A DNA stretch of 17,500 nt from Chromera velia (Eukaryota > Sar > Chromeraceae): the NCBI GenBank assembly GCA_018398765.1, contig JAHBMJ010000729.1, positions 1 to 17,500 on the forward strand, written 5' to 3'. Made by a program: the position numbers and the translations under genes. Positions within the stretch are counted from its first letter, which is position 1. Each line of letters begins with the position of its first letter. Of the stretch, positions 9,648 to 17,500 are shown piece by piece. The notes below the pieces were generated by a model, which saw nothing but the letters and a program-made list of their open reading frames with translations, did not search any database and was not told the DNA's origin.

Positions 9648-9675
9648 TATGCATGCATGCATGCATCGATGCATG
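9648..9675. repeat. (ATGC)n tetranucleotide repeat with stacked TGCATGCA sites
   Basis: Four-base units from about 9648, then CGATGCATGAATG. TGCATGCA occurs three times in overlapping register (9650, 9654, 9658). Confidence 0.9.
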
Positions 9676-9850
9676 AATGAAGGCACAGTTGGAAGGAATC
9701 AATTCATGGAGGGGCGACCGGATCGTGAAGGAGTGATGCATTGAAGAGCCCTTGGTCAAGAAAAAGAACGGGAACGAATGCATGAAAGAATGAATGAATG
9801 AACGAGCAAGTGAGTGCACACAAAATGGATGAATGGACGGAACCCTTGAG

Positions 9851-9904
9851 GGAATGAATGAATGAATGAATGGATGGATGGATGGATGAATGAATGAATA
9901 AATG
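9851..9904. repeat. Nested (GAAT)n-(GGAT)n-(GAAT)n microsatellite
   Basis: GAAT units at about 9852-9870, GGAT units at about 9871-9887, then GAAT again to about 9904. A smaller GAAT run is at 9787-9802. Confidence 0.9.
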
Positions 9905-9964
9905 ATTCATGAAATGGATCTGAAACATAACCGACCCTCCACCTACTGAGAAAGAAGAGGACGG

Positions 9965-9990
9965 GAGAGAGAGAGAGAGAGAGAGAGAGC
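9965..9990. repeat. (GA)n dinucleotide repeat
   Basis: Uninterrupted GA run within GGGAGAGAG...GAGC. Confidence 0.9.
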
Positions 9991-10137
9991 TTTGTATAGA
10001 TGGGACGCCTCTGCTGAGGCGGTTGGATGGATGGGTGGATGGATGTATAGACAGAAAGCGGACTGCAAAGAAAAGTCGAGATGATGTATAGATGCAAAAA
10101 ACAACGGTGGTGCGCGTACTTGTATCCACTCACTCAT

Positions 10138-10140
<3 letters not shown>

Positions 10141-10175
<35 letters not shown>
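10141..10175. repeat. (CT)17 dinucleotide repeat
   Basis: Pure CT run of about 35 nt, a homopurine/homopyrimidine mirror repeat capable in principle of triplex (H-DNA). Confidence 0.95.
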
Positions 10176-10177
<2 letters not shown>

Positions 10178-10361
10178 CGTGTGTCTCCAGTTCGGTTGAA
10201 GAGAAGGCGTCAAAAGGGCCTTCCGGCATTGAAGGCACAAACGAGACGGAAGGACAGAAAGAAAGAAAGGAAGAAAGAAACAAAGAAAGAACTGTGCACA
10301 CCGCCCATGTCGCTGTCTTCTCCACCCCCTCTCCACTTTCTTTCTGTCAGTGAGTCATGTA

Positions 10362-10366
<5 letters not shown>

Positions 10367-10410
<44 letters not shown>

Positions 10411-10411
10411 T
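10367..10411. repeat. Compound (TC)n(GT)n microsatellite
   Basis: TC run 10367-10393, directly followed by GT to 10411. Confidence 0.95.
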
Positions 10412-10670
10412 CAATCTGTCTTCTATCTGTCTTTCTGTCTCTTTCATTCTCGCGCTTGACTTCATGCCGCTGTCTTCTTGTCTCGACGCTGGACACGAAC
10501 GACACCTGGTTGTGTGTGACTTTCACTTTCTTAACTCTATCCATTTGTTGAACGAAACAGCCAGCCAAACAAATGTGGATGTTCCGGTTGACCCGTCTGT
10601 CTTACATCTTTCCTCTCTATCTTCCTTCGTTTTCTCTCATAATCTTTCGTTTCTTTCTTGATTCTCTTTG

Positions 10671-10777
10671 TCCCTCTTCTTTCTTTCTTTCTTTCTTTCT
10701 TTTCTTTTCTTTCTTTCTTTCTTTCTTTCTTTTCTTTCTTTCTTTCTTTCTTTCTTTCCTTCCTTCCTTCCTTCCTT
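10671..10777. repeat. 107-nt purine-free (CTTT)n/(CCTT)n tract
   Basis: No purine from 10671 to 10777: mostly CTTT units with occasional TTTT slips, ending in CCTT units. A Phe/Leu/Ser reading through it is repeat-driven and not a gene. Confidence 0.95.
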
Positions 10778-11348
10778 GGTTCCCTCCCTTTTCTTTCTTT
10801 TGTTCTTTTCTTCTTAGGACTGGCTACTCACTCACTCACTCAAGACGATCGCCTTGGTTGGGTTGGTTGGGGTTTGTTCTTTGCCATTCATTTCGTTTCT
10901 TCTTTTCTCTCCCCAACTCACCTCCCCTCTCCCGTCATTTTTCAAGTTGGGCTCGCCTCCTTCCTTGTTCTTTGTGTCCAACTTGCATCTTTGTGCTCTG
11001 TACTCTTCGCCAGGAACCGAAACAAGAAAAAGAATCATAATCAAAAAACAAAAAAAAAGAAAACGCTCGGTGGTAAGAAAGAATTGGTCTCAATCCTTTT
11101 ACTTTTCAAGGTTGTGTGTGTGTGTGTGTGTGTTAAGTGAGTGAGTGCGTGTGTGTTGGATGTGTACGTGTGCAACAGTTCGTGTGCGAGCGTATTTGGC
11201 CGTTCGTATATGAGTACGTATGTGTGTGGGTATGTACGTGTGTGCGAGAAAGAAATTCTGTGTGCTTTGTGCGTATGTCTGCGACTCGCGCATGTGTGGG
11301 CACGTGTAAGATGGTTAGTGTGCCGACCACAGCGCCAACACAAGAGAG

Positions 11349-11379
<31 letters not shown>

Positions 11380-13160
11380 AGCGTTCAACGGGACAGAGAG
11401 CGACCGAAAATTCCGTCAGATCCCTTTCTCTCTCTCTCTTATCACACACGCATAAAAAGAGCTGCAGAGGAAAACAGAGGGAGAAGAGAGGCAGGGAAGA
11501 TCAGAATGCGAATGGACCTCGCGACTCCTGTCGGCATGACAAACGATCGAAAAAATTCATTGACAGGTAAATCAATGAATGAAGAATGACACGAACGAGA
11601 AGAAGCCACAAAACTTTCCTCCCTTTCTCTCTTCCTCCCTCCCCCCCTCTTCTTGTACCGGAAAATTCACTTCAACTTTGTATTGAGAGGACATCTGAAA
11701 GCGAAGGAATGTGGAAGGAAGACGAAAGCTGGGGTGAGAGAAGTCGAAATGGAATCACAGGTGGGTGCTCCGTCAACTGATTCACATGTACAAATCCGTG
11801 TACGTTTGTTTGTTTGAAGCTTTTGACACTGCTTTCTCCAGTCAGTTCCCTCTCCCGAAGGAATGGCAACCTGCAGAAAGACAGAAAGAAAGAAAGAAGT
11901 GTCTCTGCATGCAGTTCAATCCGCTGGTTGTTCAACAAAAAGGCTGCCCCCCCCAATGGGGGAAAGGAAAAGTGAGGGAGGCATGTGCGAAAGAAAAAAT
12001 GCTGATCGAAAGAGAAAAGGGCAGAAGAAAGACGGCGTATTTGAAGTGTTGTGGCAGAAGGGGTCCTCAAGTGAGGAAGGACGGGGTCGGATGGATGGAT
12101 GGATGGTCATCAAACACACACAAAAAAAACTAGGAAGAACCAATAGAAGCCACCATCGTAGGGGTACATCCGGTCTCTCGTGCTCGGCACTGACAAACAC
12201 GAAGACATTACAGTCAGTCCTCTTCTCTTCGACTCCTCGCCTCCAAAGGACAAACGAACGATTTCATGTGCACAGTTTGTAAGTCTGGCCAAGAAAGTGG
12301 GGTAGGTCTTTGTCGCGGCCTTCCCCTTCTTTCTTAGTAGCCGCTTTGCTTCACTGAAGAGACAGACAAGCGTTTTAAGATTTGGGCTGTCTTGGCGAAT
12401 GTTTTGTGCGTGCATGACTGAAACACTCGGCTGCTTGACGTCTGCTTGCGTGCCTGCAACAGCGTCGGCGTTGTTTTCACTCTGTTGTCTGCCGCAGTCG
12501 ATCTTGCGGTTTTTCCTCCCCTCCTTCCATTTTTGCTTGTCTGCTGTCTTTCGTATTTGTGTTCACTGTCTGGATGCATGTACCTGTCCGTCCGGTTTTG
12601 AAAAGCATCAAAGCTTTTGTTTTCAATCCCTCCCATTTGTTGGTGGGAACGGATACGTCTGTCTGGCTGGCTTTCAGCCTGCTGGATTGACCCAAGGATG
12701 GTTGGATGGATGGATGGACGTATGAAGGAAGTTGGGGGGGGATTGGCGATGAAAGCCCAGCAAAGTGATCGGGTGATAGCCTTCCGACAGGTTGCCCCGC
12801 TTTCCAGTCCGCCGTCCGCCTCTAATCACTCGCTATTCATTTCACCTCTCCCATTATCCATCCCTTCATCCAAGTAAACGAACAGCGTCATCCCATTCTA
12901 TTGGAATTTGTGCCAGAAGCGGAGGGAAGTATCTCGGTCGGTCGGCCGATTGCTTATAGCTCCCCCCCTCCCTCCCTCTCTGTCCTGTCCTGATCTGATC
13001 TTGTCATGGTGGCCACGCCAAGGAAGCTCAAAGGGTTCTTTGTCAGAAAGACAAACCGACTCAGACAGTCTGACTCGTAGACAAACGACAAGAGGCGAGC
13101 TGCAGCTCCTCCCTCAGGGCACAAGGTGAGTGGGGGACTCATTGTATCACACGCGTATAC
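10778..13160. other. Noncoding stretch with mixed microsatellites
   Basis: Holds GT-rich DNA (11113-11300), (GAAA)n at about 11345-11380, short GGAT repeats at about 12089-12104 and 12698-12718, and ordinary unique sequence between. A strong donor-like AAG|GTGAGT occurs at 13126, downstream of an open frame starting about 12908, but I cannot find a convincing partner or a recognisable protein. Confidence 0.45.
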
Positions 13161-13230
13161 AGGATGGGTGGATTGATTGTCTTCTGTCTGTCATCCTGTC
13201 TGCCTGTCAGACTCTCTCTCTCTCATATCT

Positions 13231-13231
13231 G

Positions 13232-13273
<42 letters not shown>

Positions 13274-13304
13274 TCTGTGTCTGTGTGTGTTCAAAAAAAA
13301 AAAA
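13231..13304. repeat. Compound (CT)n(GT)n microsatellite followed by poly(A)
   Basis: CT run to about 13256, GT-rich to about 13290, then 12 A at 13293-13304. Same unit order as the 10367-10411 locus. Confidence 0.95.
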
Positions 13305-13430
13305 CCGAAGAGAGGTCCGGAAGCGATATCGCGCAGCACTCCACTCCATAGCACTGTAGGCGCCAGGCCCGCTCCCTGCAGTGAGAGAGAGAACGTAGAG
13401 CCAGAAGCAGCAACAACAAAGGAAGTGGAG

Positions 13431-13504
13431 GACAAAGTGCATCGTACTTCTCGAACGAAAACGAAAAGACAAAGTGCATCGTACTTCTCGAACGAAAACG
13501 AGAA
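13431..13504. repeat. 37-bp tandem duplication
   Basis: Copies at 13431-13467 and 13468-13504 differ at one base near the end (CGAAAA versus CGAGAA). The duplication lies in non-microsatellite sequence. Confidence 0.95.
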
Positions 13505-13924
13505 AAATGTTGGGCACTTGTAAAGAAAAAAAGGCGCCAGTGGCTCGGGCCGTCAAACAGGAGCTGTCAGAGAAGTCAGGCAGGAACAACGAATGTTGCC
13601 AGAGGGGGGGGCACAAAATTTGTAAGTCTCATTCCTTTCCGCAAGGCACACAGCAGAAGGTTTGGGTTTCCTTTTTTTTTCCAAAAACGAACTCGATCGA
13701 GCGCCCCGTTATGTGGTGCGTTGTTCGATTCGTCCTCTTTCTCTCTCTGTCGATCTCTGTATTTGTCTCTGCCTCGCTGGATTTCTTATTTACATTTCTT
13801 TTGCTTCCACGCCTCCTCTTCTTGCATCTCTGTATTGTCCTGCATCTTCGTTTGTGCCTGAATGCATGCTCTTGTGTACGAGTACTTTTTTCCTCCTGTT
13901 GTTTCGCTCCGTTTTTGTTCACCT

Positions 13925-13981
13925 AAAAAAAAAAAAAAAAAAAAAAAAAATTNNNNAAAAAAAAAAAAAAAAAAAAAAAAA
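13925..13981. other. Poly(A) tract with four-base assembly gap
   Basis: About 26 A, then TT, four undetermined bases (13953-13956), then about 25 A. The true length and structure here are unknown; this is probably an assembly or sequencing limit at a homopolymer. Confidence 0.95.
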
Positions 13982-14417
13982 CTTTATCCTGACGAGTTTT
14001 GCGAATGCTTTGAGAGGGGTCTTCTCGTGATCTGCCGATCTATCGTGCCTGGCGTGGAAGTGAAGGGTGCGTTTGGATCTGGACTCGTGCAGGGTGGTGG
14101 GAGGGGGGTTGCGCTCTCTCTTGCCCTGGCTGTACGTGCTTCCTTGATCCTCTTTTTTTTCTTTTCCCTTTCCTTCCTTTCTTTCTTTGCTCCTTAGCAC
14201 TCCCTTATTGACTCCAGAACAGGAATAAGGGGAGGACGAAGGGGAAAAATTGGCTGGGCGGTTGTATGAGTTCGCCTCTTGATTTTTTTTTTACTTGTAA
14301 AACAAAAAAAAAGGGAGAATCGTATCTACAGTTGCACCCCTACAGGTTGAACCTCCATTTCTGACAGACAAAAGGATGGATGGATAGATGGACTTCCGGA
14401 AATGTTTGCTGTCTGTT

Positions 14418-14502
14418 TTCATTCATTCATTCATTCATTCGTTTGTTCGTTCATTCATTCATTCGTTCGTTCGTTTGTTCGTTCATTTATTCATTTATTC
14501 AT
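14418..14502. repeat. Degenerate (ATTC)n/(GTTC)n tetranucleotide repeat
   Basis: About 85 nt of ATTC, GTTC, GTTT and ATTT units in register, ending before ATGCGGGAGG. Confidence 0.95.
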
Positions 14503-14751
14503 GCGGGAGGCCACTCAGTGCGGGTGAAGATTTCTGTCCTCTTGTGTGTCTGTGATGTCCCTCCTCGTGTTTTTTCTTTCTCCTTGCGTGAGTGGGCTTC
14601 TTCTGCACCTTTTCTTTGCTTGCACGGGAGTGTCGTGCCGCAATACTAGGGATGAAGAGGCGGGCCTCGCAAGTCCTCTTTGCATTCCATTCTAGGACAT
14701 CAGATCACACGCATAGAGGGCGAGAGGGAGAGAGTCCTGGGAGACGTAGAA

Positions 14752-14791
14752 ACACACATACACACACAGAGAGAGAGAAAGAGAGAAAGAG
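14752..14791. repeat. Compound (CA)n(GA)n microsatellite
   Basis: CA units to about 14768, then GA units. On the reverse strand this reads CT then GT, the same order as at 10367 and 13231. Confidence 0.9.
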
Positions 14792-15584
14792 GCACTTTTT
14801 TTTACTGACACCGCAGGTATCTCATATGCACGCACGTTTGCCATTCCACAACATAAGAAAAGATGGGCATGCAACGATAGTATTTTGTTTTTGCACGGGC
14901 AGCAGGTGACGCAAAACGCCCACTGAAACACACACACAATCAATTCAAGAGCGATGCAGATCGATCGAAGAGGGGGTCTGGAGGGATTCCTCATCCGGCC
15001 CTGCAGTTCCTCATGTTGTTTGCCACCACTTCATGCTAAAGGTCATGCGTGCAGTCGTCAAGATCTAGTCGTTGGTTGTTCAGTCGTGAACGTTCATGCA
15101 TGCATGGTGATCGGCTCCTCCATCAGCACTGAGTCAAGTGCTCTATGGGATGCCTGTGTGTGTAAGAGTCTGATGTGACAGTTATTTCGAATCCGACGCA
15201 ATTGCGACCATGTTGCAATGCTGCCAATGCTCTAGCCAATGCTATAAAACTGTATTAAACCTGTAATAATTACACTGTGATTAAGACTCGGACATTCTAG
15301 AAAAATTAAAATCATACGTCATCAATATCGACGCATTGTAAAAGCCATATAGACAGGCATCTAATATATTATAAAAAGTTTTATACAATTAGTTGAACTA
15401 GTAGTTGAATAATCAATTAGCTTGGGCCTAGTTGTCTACAGTTGCTAGCAATGGCTAGAGCAATAGATTACAACAGGTATAGAATAAAATATATTGACTG
15501 GTAGTATATTGGGACACAAATATATGATGTAAATACAAAAATACAATGATACATATTCATACCTGTACAGATTGTGTCATTAAC

Positions 15585-15652
15585 TGATTGATTGAATGAT
15601 TAATTGATTCATTGATTGATTGATTGCTAGATTGTCAGATTGATTGATTGAT
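15585..15652. repeat. Imperfect (GATT)n repeat
   Basis: GATT units with interruptions (GAATGATTAATT, GCTAGATTGTCAG) across about 68 nt. Confidence 0.9.
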
Positions 15653-16130
15653 AGGTTCCCTTCTAGGCCTTCCAGGCCCTTCCTGTTATATCCATCTGTT
15701 ACATACATATATATATATATTTATGCACACTCTGGCATACACTCAATTATATTTATACTGACCCACTCAGTGAGACTTTGCCTAGGACTCTGCAAGAAAC
15801 GTATACGCAGATGCACAGCCTTTACTGCACAGTACACTTCTACATCGCAATTAATTATAATATATTTGTATATAAAATATATGATTTTCTAGCTGCGTGG
15901 CGGTCTAATGTAGTCTAATGTAGATACTAGTGTAGATGCATATATTTACATACATAAAGCTAGATCTAGAGCTAGATATGTAAACAACGTCTGTGATATA
16001 AAGAAACTTAGACACAGTCCTTAAGTAAGAGCTGGCATATACAAAATTTTCATCTTTAAATTTTTTTTTACAAAAACACCAACATGCACACCGTGTAACT
16101 TAGTCCGAAGTACATATAAGCACATAGTAT

Positions 16131-16131
<1 letters not shown>

Positions 16132-16180
<49 letters not shown>

Positions 16181-16245
16181 TACACACACACACATACACA
16201 TACACACATACATACACACATACACGCGCGCGCACACACACCTAG

Positions 16246-16281
<36 letters not shown>

Positions 16282-16282
16282 A
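16132..16282. repeat. (CA)n/(TA) array with CG core
   Basis: CA repeats with TA substitutions and a CGCGCGCG segment around 16224-16232. 16132-16241 alternates purine and pyrimidine without a break; CCTAGA then interrupts it before CA resumes. Confidence 0.95.
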
Positions 16283-16340
16283 GGGGAATACGTACCCTTT
16301 TGCTGGCAAGGCATAAAACTGTACAAGTTTTACTTTGAGC

Positions 16341-17500
16341 AGTTTGTTCAATCGATGCTCCATACAGTCCACAATTAGGGTTACGGAATGGCTTGAGCAT
16401 GCATGCTTAAGGTTCCTCCAATTGGATGATCGAAGCTTTTCTGAACAAAGAGATCATTGTGTGCAGAGAAAACAAAGCTTATTCACTTTCACCACATACG
16501 TGAACGCTGGCTGGCTACAGGCATGTAGACGTTTCCACTACCATCTGCACAGTGAGGGAGACGTGTGTCACCAAATGTCGATTCTCGATCTTCCTCCAGG
16601 GGGTAGTGAGACGTGCACCCGTCCACGTTGTCTGATTGCAACTGTGCAGGGTCTGTCTGTCTTCTTCTCATTCGTTTGAATAGATGTGTTCTTGAGATCG
16701 ATCGATCCATTCAACTGAAACCAAGCTGAGGTACGCTCAACAATGCTGAGAGCCCGTGAGTATGAGGGCCGTCTGCAATCTCTCTCCTTGTTTCAGGTTG
16801 ATTTTTGATTGAATGACAGTTTCTTCATTTTGTTTGTTTGACAATTGGCTGAGAGGACCACCGACTGACTTTTTCTTTTTTTTCGTTTTGTGCATGTTGA
16901 CTAAATTGAATTAGGAGAAACAAGGCAGGGCAAGAAGGCAGTTTGAATGAGAAGAAAGAGATGAAAGGATGCCCAGAAGAGACGGATGAAGAGAAAAGAA
17001 AAAGGAACACCTCTTTGCAAGCCTCAGACAGACAAACATGATGGTTTTCCTATGGAGGGAGCTTAGGGTCGGTGTGTTCTTTTCGTTTTTCTTTCCGTCT
17101 GATAAAAGTTACCTCTTTCTTTCAATTTGCATTCCGTGTGAGTGAAGTGGGGGGATACACAAAGCTTGCAATGGAGAGGGAAAGAAAGGTTAGCATATTT
17201 GTTCGGCCGGTCGAGAGGTTCTGTTTCATTTTCGGAGATAGCAGTGAGGAAGGATAAGGGATGGTTTGCACGTATCCCCATACCCTTCCTGTGTTTTTTT
17301 TTGTCTGGAGAAAGCGGACTGAGTGACTAGTTTTCCCGTTTGTTCTTGTCTTCAGTCCTGCGCCCTTTCTCTTTGAGAAGAATTCTGTTTCGTCTTCTTG
17401 CCTTTTCTCTTCTCTTCTTTGTGTGTACTTGTGATCTTAACGATTTTGTGTGTCAACCTTTCTGGCTCGTGTGATTTGACCCTGACCAACTCACTCGATT
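16341..17500. other. Noncoding stretch at the window end
   Basis: Balanced composition returns. It contains the 12-bp palindrome AGCATGCATGCT (16396-16407). An open frame at about 16335-16679 lacks an early ATG and any recognisable family. No RNA gene or element seen. Confidence 0.4.

Larger units (their letters stand above)
13982..15180. other. Noncoding stretch, no gene identified
   Basis: A short open stretch at about 13998-14110 reads like ordinary protein but has no clear start, splice sites or family resemblance. C/T-rich at 14130-14190, poly(T)/poly(A) at 14283-14312, the ATTC repeat below, a CA/GA microsatellite at 14752-14791, and unique sequence with TGCATGCA at 15097. Confidence 0.45.
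15180..16340. other. AT-rich, CTAG-dense island of unknown origin
   Basis: Composition switches near 15180 from balanced to clearly AT-rich and returns near 16340. CTAG occurs 14 times between 15232 and 15975 by direct count, against roughly the same number in the remaining 16 kb. It contains GATT repeats, a TA run (15703-15720), a doubled TCTAATGTAG (15904-15923) and the CA array. Many stops occur in all frames, and I see no protein, rRNA or tRNA. It may be a degenerate mobile element or an insertion of foreign or organellar DNA; none of these is shown. Confidence 0.55.

Noticed and set aside
9648-9675. ATGC array considered as a CRISPR-like or direct-repeat array
   Set aside because: Pure tetranucleotide microsatellite with no spacers, in a eukaryotic context.
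9417-10133. Several minus-strand frames rich in His, Ser and Ile
   Set aside because: Their sequence is the translation of GAAT, GGAT and GCAT repeats; no non-repeat protein character.
10573-11140. Plus-strand frames with long Phe/Leu/Ser runs resembling membrane proteins
   Set aside because: The hydrophobic segment is the CTTT microsatellite read in different frames.
15180-16340. AT-rich island as an organellar gene fragment
   Set aside because: All frames are broken by stops and no cytochrome, ribosomal or photosystem sequence can be recognised by eye; origin left open.
16374-16384. ATTAGGGTTA, telomere-like
   Set aside because: A single unit with no tandem array.
16335-16679. 114-residue open frame at the edge of the AT-rich island
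   Set aside because: No early ATG, no splice sites that join it to anything, no family resemblance; length compatible with chance.

Overview
Organism: the window is nuclear DNA of a protist. One gene is interrupted by ordinary GT-AG introns, its last coding exon is about 5 kb long, GC-rich and strongly biased to Gln/Pro/Gly/Ser, and the rest is noncoding DNA full of microsatellites. The palindrome TGCATGCA, a known apicomplexan AP2-type cis motif, recurs. The best guess is a coccidian apicomplexan or a chromerid alga (Chromera/Vitrella-like). This is inference from style; no marker gene is present to prove it.

Layout: 1-993 is upstream/leader DNA. It contains a striking GC hairpin (506-562) bracketed by inverted TGCATGCA boxes, and possibly a leader intron. 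994-7313 is the only gene I can support. It has five coding exons (994-1118, 1220-1343, 1608-1672, 1881-1985, 2393-7313) encoding about 1,779 aa: three tandem CCCH zinc fingers (residues 43-131) followed by about 1,640 residues of low-complexity, probably disordered sequence. The splice model is supported because it rebuilds three fingers at identical 35-residue spacing and keeps one frame across all junctions. A possible AATAAA lies at 7457.

7314-17500 has no gene I can defend. It is a mosaic of CT, GT, GA, GGAT, GAAT, CTTT, ATTC and GATT microsatellites, with purine-rich and pyrimidine-rich blocks and a four-base assembly gap (13953-13956) inside poly(A). An AT-rich island at about 15180-16340 differs in composition from everything else. 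It is dense in the tetramer CTAG, holds a 110-nt strictly alternating purine-pyrimidine run, and is bracketed by an 11-bp direct repeat.

Biology: by analogy with tandem CCCH families, the gene product is probably an RNA-binding regulator with an aggregation- or condensate-prone tail. The points most worth checking are the upstream hairpin, the stop-free intron that splits finger 2, and the CTAG-rich island. I found no defence system, CRISPR array, rRNA, tRNA or recognisable transposon.
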